NCBI GenBank assembly: GCA_001898625.1
Contig: MKUP01000033.1
Coordinates: 117,196 to 181,195, forward strand
Source: Burkholderiales bacterium 67-32
Lineage (GTDB): Bacteria; Pseudomonadota; Gammaproteobacteria; Burkholderiales; Burkholderiaceae_B
DNA: 64,000 nucleotides
Direction: 5' to 3'
Each line of letters starts with the position of its first letter. The first letter of the stretch is position 1. A program made the position numbers and the translations under genes. Below the pieces are notes generated by a model that ran no database searches, was not told the DNA's origin, and saw nothing but the letters and a program-made list of their open reading frames with translations. Shown here one piece after another: positions 1 through 8,126 of the stretch.

Positions 1-410
1 CGTTCACGCAAGGCCATCACTTCGCAGCCCAGCCGGACCGCCACGCCGGCGTGGCGGGCAACGCCTTCACGCAGCACGCGCTCCAGTTCGGGCTGGTGGA
101 AGTAGTAGTTGTTGGCGCATCCGTGCGGCCCGTCGTCGGCCGTGCCGCCCCGGATCAGCAGGGTCCGGCCTTCGGCGTTGACGAAATGCATGCCCTGGCT
201 GCCGGGCCGCGCCACCTCCAGCACCGCCTCCCGCAGGCCGGCACTCTGGAAGATGCGCATGACCTCGCCGTCGAAATGAATGGCGCGCGGCAAGGGATAG
301 ACCTGGCGTTCCTTGTCCAGCACCAGCACCGACAATCCCGCCTGCCCCAGCAGATTGGCCAGCATGGCCCCCACCGGCCCGTAGCCGACGATCGCCACGT
401 CGGCCGTCAT
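1..410 (-). CDS. FAD-dependent aromatic hydroxylase, MhpA-like (partial)
   Basis: N-terminal 136 residues of a class A flavoprotein monooxygenase; the rest lies beyond the left edge. Seen: an ATG at 410, then a beta-alpha-beta FAD-binding fold with VGYGPVG at residues 8-14 and an acidic residue closing the second strand (LDKE, 31-34). The family inserts one oxygen atom into phenolic substrates with NAD(P)H. It starts 10 bases after the VOC dioxygenase gene, so the two probably share a transcript. By analogy with MhpA (3-(3-hydroxyphenyl)propionate hydroxylase) it could make the catechol that the neighbouring dioxygenases cleave. The exact substrate cannot be read from this fragment. Confidence 0.8.
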   Translation of the reverse strand, partial: MTADVAIVGYGPVGAMLANLLGQAGLSVLVLDKERQVYPLPRAIHFDGEVMRIFQSAGLREAVLEVARPGSQGMHFVNAEGRTLLIRGGTADDGPHGCANNYYFHQPELERVLREGVARHAGVAVRLGCEVMALRE

Positions 411-420
411 CGATGGACGT

Positions 421-996
421 TCACGCATGCTGGTCGGCTTCCATGCGGCGGGCAACCTCGGCCTGCCATTGGGCACGCGGCTGAAAGCGGGGATAACGGC
501 GGGCGATGGCCTCTGCCTTGCGCAGGATCTCCTCGTCGCTGTCGCGAAAATCCACCGGTTCGCGCAGCGGCTGCTCGCAGTACCAGTCGGTGTCCATGAA
601 CAGTTCCAGCCGGTTGCCCTCCGGATCCCGGCAATAGATGGACACCGCGTTGCCGTGCGTTACGGGCTGGATGTCGTCCACGCCGGCCGCGACCAGGCGC
701 TCGTGGAAACTCCGCAACGTGGACAGGTCGGGGACCCGGAACGAGATCTGGTTCACGACGCTGAACCGCTGGTCCTCGGGACGCCCCGACACCAGAACGA
801 TCTGGTGGTGCTCGGCCGGGTCGCGGCTCAGAAAAATGAGGCGGGTATGGCCCAGGTTGCCGCGGTCCGTCTCGGTGAACCGCAGCACGGTCCGGTAGAA
901 CTGCGCCATCGCATCGATGTCGCGCGCATACAGCCCCAGATGGCTGAAGGCAAGCGCCAGGCCGGCCTCGGGAGCATGAGAGGGTTGCACTGCCAT
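421..996 (-). CDS. VOC-family extradiol (catechol 2,3-type) dioxygenase
   Basis: 191 residues, one vicinal-oxygen-chelate module. The usual metal triad is visible as His19 (FSHLG), His63/64 (AEHHQ) and Glu131 (NRLELF), and DPEGN precedes the glutamate as in catechol 2,3-dioxygenases. Such enzymes split catechols next to the hydroxyls using Fe(II) and O2, although glyoxalase-like members with other roles exist. It is shorter than two-module BphC/XylE enzymes (about 300 residues). The start is fixed by an AGGAGG site just upstream of 996. It is first gene of a pair with the MhpA-like hydroxylase and faces a divergent Bug gene across an operator-bearing spacer. Confidence 0.75.
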   Translation of the reverse strand: MAVQPSHAPEAGLALAFSHLGLYARDIDAMAQFYRTVLRFTETDRGNLGHTRLIFLSRDPAEHHQIVLVSGRPEDQRFSVVNQISFRVPDLSTLRSFHERLVAAGVDDIQPVTHGNAVSIYCRDPEGNRLELFMDTDWYCEQPLREPVDFRDSDEEILRKAEAIARRYPRFQPRAQWQAEVARRMEADQHA

Positions 997-1010
997 TTTT
1001 CCTCCTTTCG

Positions 1011-1027
1011 TTCTCTTTTAAAGAGAA
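1011..1027. promoter_or_regulatory. Perfect palindrome in divergent promoter region (operator candidate)
   Basis: TTCTCTTTTAAAGAGAA: two 8-base arms around a single T. It lies 15 bases upstream of the VOC gene start, just outside its ribosome site, inside the only AT-rich stretch of this region. A further TTCTCTT half-site sits at 1073-1079, 62 bases (about six helical turns) away, toward the Bug gene start. This layout suits a repressor bridging both promoters. No regulator gene adjoins it, so the protein is unknown. Confidence 0.55.
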
Positions 1028-1135
1028 TAAAAGTTGATTTTTTGGTTGTCGTGTGTTTTTAATATATACGAATTCTCTTATTTTGATAATAGACTTACAA
1101 AAATCACGGAACGTGATGATCCCAGGAGACGATCC

Positions 1136-2110
1136 ATGAATTCGCTGTTACGCCGCATCGGCCTGCCCGCCATCGCTCTGGCGGCCTTCGCTTCGGCCAG
1201 CGCCCAGGCCGAGGACTACCCCGCCCGGGCGGTGCGCATCATCGCCCCTTTCGCCGCCGGCACCGGGCCCGACGCCAATGCCCGCGAGATCGCGGCCGAG
1301 CTGACCAAGGTCCTGGGGCAGAACGTGTTCGTGGACAACCGGCCGGGGGCCTCGGGCATCATCGGCACCGAGGCGGCCGCACGCGCCACGCCCGACGGCT
1401 ACACCCTATACATCGGCACCACCAGTACGCTGTCGGTCGTGCCGCACCTGTACTCCAAACTGCCCTTCGACGCGGCCAAGGACCTCACGCCGGTCAGCCT
1501 GCTCGGCATCTTGAACACCGGCCTGATCGCCACGCCCAAGCTTCCCGCCAACGACGTCCGCGCCCTGCTGGCCCTGATGAAATCCAAGCCCGATGCCGTC
1601 AACGTGGCTACACAGGGACCGGGCAGCTACTCCCACCTGTCGGGCGAATGGTTCGGATTCAGCGCGAACACCCGGCTGAATTTCGTGCCGTACAACAGCA
1701 ACAGCCCCTATGCGGACCTGCTGGCGGGCCAGGTGCAATTGATGTTCGACGGGCTTCCGGCCGCGGCGGGCAACATTCGCGCGGGCAAGCTCAAGCTGCT
1801 GGCGATCACGGGCAAGCAGCGGCATCCCACCTTCCCCGACGTGCCGACCTTCGCCGAATCGGGCATCGCCGATTTCGAGCCCATCGCCTGGCAGGGGCTG
1901 CTGGCGCCGGCCGGGACCCCCAAGGCCATCGTCGACAAGCTGAGCGAGGCCATGCGCAAGGCCGCGCAGTCGCCGGAGCTGGCGGAGAAATGGCGCTCGT
2001 ATGGCGGGGAACTGAAGGGGAACACGCCGGCGGAGTTCGCGGCGTTCATCGCGGCCGACCGCGCCAAGTGGGGCGAGGTCGTGCGCAAGGCCAAGGTCAA
2101 GCTGGATTGA
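1136..2110 (+). CDS. Bug/TctC-family periplasmic solute receptor
   Basis: 324 residues. Sec signal peptide (positively charged start, hydrophobic core, ending AQA at 22-24), then the Bug fold with the usual ligand-loop signature (FAAGTGPDANAR), VDNRPGASG and TPDGYTL. The ATG at 1136 is chosen over an upstream in-frame start because AGGAG lies 7 bases before it and the signal peptide begins there. Bug proteins bind organic acids, amides or aromatic acids and work with TctAB-type permeases or in signalling; no permease is nearby. It is the only plus-strand gene within the left catabolic cluster, and its 3' end overlaps the convergent aldolase gene by 14 bases. Confidence 0.93.
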   Translation: MNSLLRRIGLPAIALAAFASASAQAEDYPARAVRIIAPFAAGTGPDANAREIAAELTKVLGQNVFVDNRPGASGIIGTEAAARATPDGYTLYIGTTSTLSVVPHLYSKLPFDAAKDLTPVSLLGILNTGLIATPKLPANDVRALLALMKSKPDAVNVATQGPGSYSHLSGEWFGFSANTRLNFVPYNSNSPYADLLAGQVQLMFDGLPAAAGNIRAGKLKLLAITGKQRHPTFPDVPTFAESGIADFEPIAWQGLLAPAGTPKAIVDKLSEAMRKAAQSPELAEKWRSYGGELKGNTPAEFAAFIAADRAKWGEVVRKAKVKLD

Positions 2111-2870
2111 TCCAGGCAGCGGCCAGGTCGCGGGCGGCCCGCGCCAGCAAGGCGGTATCCACCCCCACGGCGACGAAGCTGGCGCCCTGTTCCAGATGTT
2201 GCCGGATCGAGGCAGGCTCCGTGGCCAGCGTGCCCACGGCCTTGCCCTGCGCCAGCGCTTCTCGCCTCGCCCGGTCGATGGCCGCGCGCACCTCCGGGTG
2301 GCCCGGCTCCCCCAGCCGCCCCATGGACGCGGCCAGGTCGGCCGGACCGATGAAGATACCGTCGACCCCCTCCACCGCGGCGATCTCGGCGACACGATCG
2401 ACTCCCGCCGCGGTCTCGACCTGAGCCAGCACACATATCTGTGCGTTCGCCGCGTGCAGGTAGTCCGTATAGCGGGCCCAGCGCGAGGACCGCGCGATGG
2501 AGCTGCCCACGCCGCGCGTCCCGTGCGGCGGATATCGCGTCGCCGCCACGATCGCGCTCGCCTGGCCGGCGGATTCGACCATGGGAACCAGAAAATTCTG
2601 GACGCCGATTTCCAGGTATTGCTTCAACAGCACGGCATCGCCTTCCGGTACGCGGACGACCGGGGCCGGCGAATAGGCCGCCAATACCTGCAACTGCGCC
2701 AGGACGGTACGCAGATCGTTGGGACCGTGTTCGCCGTCCAGCAGCAGCCAGTCGAATCCGGCCTGGGCGCAGATCTCGAGGCTGTAGGGATCGCCCATCG
2801 CGGCCCACAGGCCGATCAGCCGCCGGCGGTCGGTCAGCGCACGCTTGAAGGCATTCTCAGGCAGATTCAT
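2097..2870 (-). CDS. hpaI: HpaI/HpcH-type 4-hydroxy-2-oxo-acid aldolase
   Basis: 257 residues, a class II (metal-dependent) pyruvate aldolase. Seen: LDGEHGPND with the catalytic-base His48, RGVGSS(I)AR, a metal-binding Glu in LAQVET, and FIGPADLA with its Asp. HpaI cleaves 4-hydroxy-2-oxoheptane-1,7-dioate to pyruvate and succinate semialdehyde, and the family is broad toward other 4-hydroxy-2-oxo acids. The ATG at 2870 sits 13 bases after the HpaH gene, and the two are consecutive steps of one pathway. Upstream in-frame codons inside HpaH were rejected because homology begins at this ATG. Confidence 0.9.
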   Translation of the reverse strand: MNLPENAFKRALTDRRRLIGLWAAMGDPYSLEICAQAGFDWLLLDGEHGPNDLRTVLAQLQVLAAYSPAPVVRVPEGDAVLLKQYLEIGVQNFLVPMVESAGQASAIVAATRYPPHGTRGVGSSIARSSRWARYTDYLHAANAQICVLAQVETAAGVDRVAEIAAVEGVDGIFIGPADLAASMGRLGEPGHPEVRAAIDRARREALAQGKAVGTLATEPASIRQHLEQGASFVAVGVDTALLARAARDLAAAWINPA

Positions 2871-2883
2871 GCCGTGGCCCTCG

Positions 2884-3687
2884 TCAAGCGAAGCGGAAGC
2901 TGATCGACCCCAGCCGCCCGTAGTCAGCATGGAAGGTGTCTCCACGCGCACCCGCCACGGGCCGGGTGAAGGATCCCGCCAGGACGATCTCGCCCTCGGC
3001 CAGCGCTTCGTCATGCCGCGCCAATTTGTTGGCCAGCCACGCGATGCCCGTGGCCGGGTGGCCCAGCACGGCGGCGGCGAGCCCCGACTCCTCGATGATT
3101 CCGTTCTTGTGCAGCAAGGCGCCGCACCACCTCAGGTCCACGGCATCCGGCCGTACCGGCCGGCCTCCCAACACCACGCCGGCGCTGGCGGCATTGTCCG
3201 AAATGGTGTCGAAAACCTTGCGCGGACGGCCCGACTCCCTGTCCATCTGTTCGATGCGCGCATCGATGATCTCGAGCGCAGGTACCACGTAGTCCGCGGC
3301 GCGCAGCACGTCGAAAACAGTCACTCCCGGTCCGCGCAGCGGCCGGCCGAGCACGAAGGCCAGCTCGACCTCCACACGCGGCGCGAGAAAGCGGTCATGC
3401 GCAATGTCATGGCCCGACTCGTGGAACATGTCGTCCAGCAGGGCGCCATAGTCTGGCTCGTCGATCTGGCTGGACTGCTGCATGGCGCGCGAGGTAAGTC
3501 CGATCTTGTGCCCGCGCAGCGTCCGGCCACTCTGCTGCTTCAGGCCCATCCACGCCCGCTGGATGCCATAGCCATCGTCCACAGTCATGTCGGGGTGGCG
3601 CAGCGAAAACTGCCGCACCGGCACGCGGCTGAGTTGAGCCGCCTCCAGCTCCACCGCGAGCCGCAATGATGTATCGGGATCCAGCAC
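2884..3687 (-). CDS. hpaH: 2-oxo-hept-4-ene-1,7-dioate hydratase
   Basis: 267 residues, the same length as Escherichia coli HpaH and with the same characteristic blocks: [47 protein letters not shown] and a terminal DYGRLGSIS. The family (2-keto-4-pentenoate hydratase superfamily) adds water to a 2-oxo-alkenoate in a metal-dependent reaction, giving the 4-hydroxy-2-oxo acid used by the next enzyme, the HpaI-type aldolase. The start is GTG at 3687, preceded by AAGGA. Use of HpaH rather than MhpD suggests a C7 dicarboxylic intermediate, but some relatives accept 2-hydroxypentadienoate. Confidence 0.9.
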   Translation of the reverse strand: MLDPDTSLRLAVELEAAQLSRVPVRQFSLRHPDMTVDDGYGIQRAWMGLKQQSGRTLRGHKIGLTSRAMQQSSQIDEPDYGALLDDMFHESGHDIAHDRFLAPRVEVELAFVLGRPLRGPGVTVFDVLRAADYVVPALEIIDARIEQMDRESGRPRKVFDTISDNAASAGVVLGGRPVRPDAVDLRWCGALLHKNGIIEESGLAAAVLGHPATGIAWLANKLARHDEALAEGEIVLAGSFTRPVAGARGDTFHADYGRLGSISFRFA

Positions 3688-3737
3688 GGGATTTCCTTGT
3701 CGAAGAGTGAATGCGTTTCACGCGAACGGCATGACGG

Positions 3738-4571
3738 TCATGCCAGGAACGACGTGGCCAGTTGGACGAAGGCTTCCTGCCTCTCGATCTGTACCCAATG
3801 GCCGCATTGGCCGAACATGTGCAGATCGGCGCGCGGACACCGTCTGGCAATGCGAAGGCCGCACTCCACGGGCACACGCTGGTCGTCGCGGCCGTGCAGC
3901 ACCAGGACGGGGGCCTCGATCGACGCCAGGTCCGGCTCCGGAATGCCCTTGACCATCCTGACCTCTCCCGGCTGCCCGGGCTCGGGAAACAGCTTGCGGT
4001 AGGCATCCATCCCCCCCGCCAACAGGCTGACCTCATGGCGCAGCCTCACCATCTCGTCGGTAATCACGGAGGGATCGTGGGGGAACGTGCGCAACAGCTC
4101 CGCCATGTTCTCCAGTGACGGTTGGTAGTACCAGGACCGCGCCGACGAGGCGCGCTGCTCGAACTCTCCGGCCGGAGTCCCCATGAGCACCATCCGACGG
4201 ACGCGATGCCCATTGCGCAGCGCCACGGCCAGCGCCAGCGCGCCGCCGAACGAATTGCCCACCAGATCGGCCTGCTGCACGCCCATGGCGTCCATGAATC
4301 CCAGCAGATGCTGGACCCACACCTTGATGTTGTACCGCGCACCCGGCTGCCGCTCGGTGAAGCCGAAGCCGACGATATCCGGGACCAGCACCCGGTGCCG
4401 GCGCGCGAACGCGGGCATGACGCCATGCCAGTTTTCCCAGCCGCTGACCCCTGCCCCCGAACCGTGCAGGAAAATGACCGGCGGCCCGTCGCCCGCCTCG
4501 TGGTAGTTCGTGCGCAATCCGTTGGCCTCGACGGTCTTGCCCACGGCCGGGTGTCTCGCGGAAGTCTCCAT
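3738..4571 (-). CDS. Alpha/beta hydrolase, meta-cleavage product (C-C bond) hydrolase
   Basis: 277 residues. Catalytic triad visible: nucleophile Ser107 in GNSFGG, Asp230 in the HGRDDQRVP motif, His258 in CGHWVQIE. The oxyanion-hole HGSGAGVSGWENW stretch (36-48) is the form found in MhpC, BphD and DmpD. These enzymes split vinylogous 1,5-diketones from extradiol ring cleavage into a carboxylic acid and a dienoate. It sits between the dihydrodiol dehydrogenase and the hydratase genes, exactly the position its reaction would take in the pathway. The released acid depends on the ring substituent, which is not known here. Confidence 0.88.
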   Translation of the reverse strand: METSARHPAVGKTVEANGLRTNYHEAGDGPPVIFLHGSGAGVSGWENWHGVMPAFARRHRVLVPDIVGFGFTERQPGARYNIKVWVQHLLGFMDAMGVQQADLVGNSFGGALALAVALRNGHRVRRMVLMGTPAGEFEQRASSARSWYYQPSLENMAELLRTFPHDPSVITDEMVRLRHEVSLLAGGMDAYRKLFPEPGQPGEVRMVKGIPEPDLASIEAPVLVLHGRDDQRVPVECGLRIARRCPRADLHMFGQCGHWVQIERQEAFVQLATSFLA

Positions 4572-4581
4572 GCCCGTTTCC

Positions 4582-5415
4582 TCAGATCGAGCGGGCGGCC
4601 ACGCCGCCGTCGCTCATGAATATTTCGCCGGTGACCGCGCGCGCGTTGTCGCGGCTGGCCAGCAGCACATAGAGGCCGGCGTGGTCGCGCGGCCTCTGGG
4701 CGAACGCCAGCGGCACCGCCGCCGACACGCGTTGGTCAAAGGCGCGCGGGTCGGCATCGATCTGGCGGTCACCGTGTCCCAGCGTCTGCGTGCCCCGCAG
4801 TCCCGTCAGCGTGCCGCCCGGCCCGACGCCGTTCACTCTCACCCTGGGTGCCAGCTCCAGGGCCAACTGACGCACCAGGCCGACCACGGCGTGCTTGCCC
4901 ATGGTGTAGAGCACGCCTCCGCCCCCCGCATGGAAGCTGGCCACCGAGGCGGTAAAGATCATGCAGCCACCGGCTGCCTCCAGCGCCTCGCGCGCGGCCA
5001 TGGCCGCGTACAGATAGCCGCGCAGGTTGACCGCGAACAACTCGTCCATCGTCGCCGCCAGAGCCGAGGCCGTATAGCCTCTCAAGGGCCGGCGAAAATC
5101 GAACAACCCCGCGTTGCCCACCAGCACGTCCAGCCCGCCGTAGCTCGCCAGCGCGCGTTCGACCGCCCGTTCGTGGACCGCATGGTCGCGCACGTCGCCG
5201 ATCACCGGTTCGACGCGACTCCCGTGCTCCCGGGCCAACTCGTCCAGGCCAGCCCGGTCGGCATCCACGCACACCACGCCCAGCGCGCCTTCTTCCAGGT
5301 AGCGTTCGGCCACCGCGCGGCCGATGCCGCTCGCCGCTCCGGTAATGACCGCGACCTGCCCCGCCAGCCAGCCGCGCGAAGAAAAAGTGCCGCGTTCGGG
5401 AGCCCGTGTATTCAT
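4582..5415 (-). CDS. cis-dihydrodiol dehydrogenase, BphB/HcaB-like SDR
   Basis: 277 residues, a classical SDR: TGAASGIG (25-32) binds NAD, NAG at 101-103, Ser157 and Tyr170-x3-Lys174 form the active site. The segment around YTMGKHAVVGLVRQ followed by VRVNGVGPGG and LRG is typical of BphB, HcaB and NahB, which oxidise arene cis-dihydrodiols to catechols. It overlaps the oxygenase beta gene by 4 bases (ATGA), indicating translational coupling with the enzyme that would supply its substrate. The first 15 or so residues extend beyond the usual BphB start; ATG at 5415 fits the coupling. Confidence 0.88.
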   Translation of the reverse strand: MNTRAPERGTFSSRGWLAGQVAVITGAASGIGRAVAERYLEEGALGVVCVDADRAGLDELAREHGSRVEPVIGDVRDHAVHERAVERALASYGGLDVLVGNAGLFDFRRPLRGYTASALAATMDELFAVNLRGYLYAAMAAREALEAAGGCMIFTASVASFHAGGGGVLYTMGKHAVVGLVRQLALELAPRVRVNGVGPGGTLTGLRGTQTLGHGDRQIDADPRAFDQRVSAAVPLAFAQRPRDHAGLYVLLASRDNARAVTGEIFMSDGGVAARSI

Positions 5416-5984
5416 AGGAAGACGTTCAGGTTCTTGGCCAGCAGGACGGTCTGCGTGATGACGATCTCGCGCGACGCCAGGCGCAGGCCGCCGTCCTCCA
5501 CACGCCGCAGCACGTCGTTGCGGCGGCCGGACAACCAGTACTCTTCCGCCTCGCCCCTGCCCCGGCAATTGACGAAGGCGGAGTACACCCGGTATTGGCC
5601 GGGCGCATCGGTCAGTTCGACCTCGATATTCGAGATGATGTGGCAGGAGCGGGTCGGCGGATCCTCGGCCCATGCCGTTGGATCGAGAAAGCGGGTCACC
5701 CGCCGCCGCATGTTCAACAGGTCGTCATCGAAAAATGCCATGCGCCGGGGATCGAGCCTGGGCTTCTTGTCCCGCCGGTGACGCGACTGGATACCGGGCA
5801 TCCAATAATGGATATCCTCGGTCATCAGTCCCAGCCACTCCTGGTAGCGTTCGTCGTCCAGCAGGCGGGCCTCGCGATACAGGAACTGCTCCACTTCGAA
5901 CACCAGGTCCCGCGGCGGCAGCATCGGCGGCGGCAACGCGACCGGCTTGCGCAGGATTGGGGTCTCGCCTAAGTTCACGGGCAT
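5412..5984 (-). CDS. Ring-hydroxylating dioxygenase beta subunit, BphA2-like
   Basis: 190 residues, the cone-shaped SnoaL/NTF2-like small subunit that scaffolds an alpha3beta3 oxygenase. EVEQFLYREARLLDDERY, YWMPG, an FFDDD block and the C-terminal NLNVFL tail are characteristic of the biphenyl/toluene/phenylpropionate group. An ATG at 5984 is preferred to an in-frame GTG at 6011 because AGGAG lies 8 bases upstream of the ATG, inside the end of the alpha gene. It has no catalytic residues of its own; it follows alpha directly and overlaps the dehydrogenase gene. Confidence 0.9.
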   Translation of the reverse strand: MPVNLGETPILRKPVALPPPMLPPRDLVFEVEQFLYREARLLDDERYQEWLGLMTEDIHYWMPGIQSRHRRDKKPRLDPRRMAFFDDDLLNMRRRVTRFLDPTAWAEDPPTRSCHIISNIEVELTDAPGQYRVYSAFVNCRGRGEAEEYWLSGRRNDVLRRVEDGGLRLASREIVITQTVLLAKNLNVFL

Positions 5985-5988
5985 GTGC

Positions 5989-7296
5989 TCAGCTCCTGGA
6001 TGCGTGCGCACGCTCGTCGCACATCAGCTTCAGCCACTGGCGGTAGAAGGCTCGCTGGTTCGAATCGTTGTACTTGCGCAGATGCACCGCCCCCTTCAAC
6101 TCGGGATGCTGGATGCTGCTATCCAGGCCCAGCGCGTAGTGCAGCTTCTGGCGCCGGGTCACCACGCCATCGTTGGTCTGCGTCGAGTTCTCCCAGTTGT
6201 CGCCATCGTCCATCTCCAAGGTTCCCGACGGCGAGAAAGTCCTCATGACCCCCTTCATGTACAGGCTCTTGAGGCTTTCAGGCGCGGACTTGTTGACCAG
6301 CACCCAGGTATGCAGTTCTATTCCCTTCGGTCCCTTGGGATGCCAGGTACGGAAAGTGCTCTGGCCTGGCAGGAAGGACATATGGGGAAACAGGTTGGCC
6401 GAGCTGATGGACCCCACCATGCGCGATCGCAGCTTGCCCAGGCGCGCGGCTACTTTCTCCTCGCGTTCGCGCAGGTAGTCGACGATGTCCTGTTCGCCCA
6501 GCACCATCGCGTTGCCGACCATGTCGAGACCGAATTGCCAGCCGTGCCCGTTGACGTTGATCTGGTAGCTGTTCTCCTGGTTCGACTTGCCCACGCCCAT
6601 CCCCAGCATCGCCATCGCGCCCGAGTTGTGCGTCCAGGCGGCGTGATACGAATCGCCGGCGAAGTTCTCCGCCGGGAACTTCCAGTTACAGGCCATGCGC
6701 GACTTGATGCTGCCTTCCAGGAACTCCGTACCTTCCTCATCGTTGTCCAGCAACACGTCCAGGTACCAGCGATAGTCGCCCAGGTAGTCCTCCAGGCCGG
6801 GCGCCTCCTCGTCGAAGGTCGCGAACACCAGTCCCTTGTAGGATGCGACCCGGGCCCGGTGCAGGCCGAGACCGCCCGGGTCGAAGCCAGGGCAGGTCTG
6901 CCGATAGACGTCCTCCTGGGGCAGCGCCACCAGCGCGCCGTCCAGCCCGAAAGTCCAGCCGTGATAGTTGCAGGTGAAGCGCCGGCGATTGCCGGCCTCA
7001 GCCAGGCTGATGCGGTTGCCGCGGTGCGTGCAGGAGTTCAGGAAGACGTTGATCGCGCCGTTGCCGTCCCGGGCCACGATCACCCCATCCTCGCCCATGT
7101 AGGTGGTCAGGAAGTCGCCGGGTTCCGCGACCTGGCTCTCGTGCGCCACGAACAGCCAGCAACGGGCAAAGATACGCTCGAGCTCCAGCCGGTAGACGGC
7201 CTCGTCCCAATACACGCGGCGGTCGATCGCGCCATGTTCCAGATCCACCAGCGCGCGGAGTTCGTCCGGACCGGGTTGAAGAACGTCAGTCGTCAT
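5989..7296 (-). CDS. Ring-hydroxylating dioxygenase alpha subunit, BphA1-like
   Basis: 435 residues. Rieske [2Fe-2S] ligands Cys89, His91, Cys109 and His112, then the catalytic domain with mononuclear-iron histidines His218 and His223 in AGDSYHAAWTH. TTYMGED, YKGLVF, CNWKFPAENF and SFLPG resemble the biphenyl/toluene dioxygenase group. Reaction: NADH- and O2-dependent cis-dihydroxylation of an aromatic ring. No ferredoxin or reductase gene accompanies it; the nearest candidates are nagAb and nagAa at 14.2-17.3 kb. The start at 7296 overlaps the LigB-like gene by 4 bases. Substrate unknown. Confidence 0.92.
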   Translation of the reverse strand: MTTDVLQPGPDELRALVDLEHGAIDRRVYWDEAVYRLELERIFARCWLFVAHESQVAEPGDFLTTYMGEDGVIVARDGNGAINVFLNSCTHRGNRISLAEAGNRRRFTCNYHGWTFGLDGALVALPQEDVYRQTCPGFDPGGLGLHRARVASYKGLVFATFDEEAPGLEDYLGDYRWYLDVLLDNDEEGTEFLEGSIKSRMACNWKFPAENFAGDSYHAAWTHNSGAMAMLGMGVGKSNQENSYQINVNGHGWQFGLDMVGNAMVLGEQDIVDYLREREEKVAARLGKLRSRMVGSISSANLFPHMSFLPGQSTFRTWHPKGPKGIELHTWVLVNKSAPESLKSLYMKGVMRTFSPSGTLEMDDGDNWENSTQTNDGVVTRRQKLHYALGLDSSIQHPELKGAVHLRKYNDSNQRAFYRQWLKLMCDERAHASRS

Positions 7297-8126
7297 GCTG
7301 GCTCCAGGACTTCGGCGAACCCCAGGCCGGTCACCCATTCATCGCCGTGCTCGTAGCACAGCACTCGTCCGGTCCGGCCCGGCAGCGCGCCCATCATGCA
7401 AAGAAAGTTTCTAATCTCGAAGGCGCCGTTGCCACCCTGCTCCAGGATCTCGGCATCGCTCATCTCCAGCAGGTCCCGTGGATCGCCGCGCACCACGCAA
7501 TCGAGCACGCGATGGTCGAACGCCTCGTTCACCCGCCCCATCTGCGGCATGCCGACCCAATGGCTGATACCACCGGAACCGATCACCACGACGCGGTCGT
7601 CGGTGTCCCACGCCTCGACCGCCGCGCGCAGGGCACCGCCCAGTTGGTGGGCCCGCCGCAGCGATATCACCGGTTCCACGCCGCTTGCCAGGTAGACCGG
7701 TATCACGCCGCGCACCGAGGGATTGACGAGCGCACACACGCGCGCCGGCAGGCCGATCGAGTGGTCCACGCGCAGCACCTTGGCCACGGCCCAGTCGTAT
7801 CCATGGTCCCGGCCATGGCGCGCGATGTGCTCGGCAAGCGGCGCATGGTTGGGAATCGCGCCCTGGTCGATGCCGGCGAACTTCTCATAGGGTCCGCTGA
7901 CCTCGCCTATCCCGATCAGATAGCTCGGCAGGCACCCCGGCCCGAACAGCACGTAGTGGTCGGCGCCGACCACGACCACCGCGGTGGCTTCCAGTTCGCC
8001 TATGCGGCGCGCAATATCGCCATAGGCCGCCATGACCCGGCGCTGGCCTTCCGTCCAGCGCTCTCTGGGCATGTAGAAGATGCCGGGTTCATGCGGCATG
8101 ACGAAGCCGCCTACGATGCGTGCCAT
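7293..8126 (-). CDS. LigB-type (class III) extradiol dioxygenase catalytic subunit
   Basis: 277 residues of the LigB/MhpB superfamily. Metal-site residues fit LigB: His12 (MPHEPG), His57 (GADHY) and Glu237 in the C-terminal helix (FEIRNF); His189 in GSGGISHW is the usual acid/base residue and VDHSIGLP (121-128) the internal loop. The family cleaves protocatechuate, dihydroxyphenylpropionate or similar catechols next to the diol. It overlaps a LigA-like small subunit gene by 16 bases and the oxygenase alpha gene by 4, so it is firmly in the operon. It is unrelated in fold to the VOC enzyme at the cluster's far end. Confidence 0.88.
   Translation of the reverse strand: MARIVGGFVMPHEPGIFYMPRERWTEGQRRVMAAYGDIARRIGELEATAVVVVGADHYVLFGPGCLPSYLIGIGEVSGPYEKFAGIDQGAIPNHAPLAEHIARHGRDHGYDWAVAKVLRVDHSIGLPARVCALVNPSVRGVIPVYLASGVEPVISLRRAHQLGGALRAAVEAWDTDDRVVVIGSGGISHWVGMPQMGRVNEAFDHRVLDCVVRGDPRDLLEMSDAEILEQGGNGAFEIRNFLCMMGALPGRTGRVLCYEHGDEWVTGLGFAEVLEPA

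Noticed and set aside
1034..1135. An N-terminal extension of the first Bug gene (start at 1034)
   Set aside because: It would add 34 residues before the signal peptide and lies in the operator region; the AGGAG at 1124-1128 supports the start at 1136.
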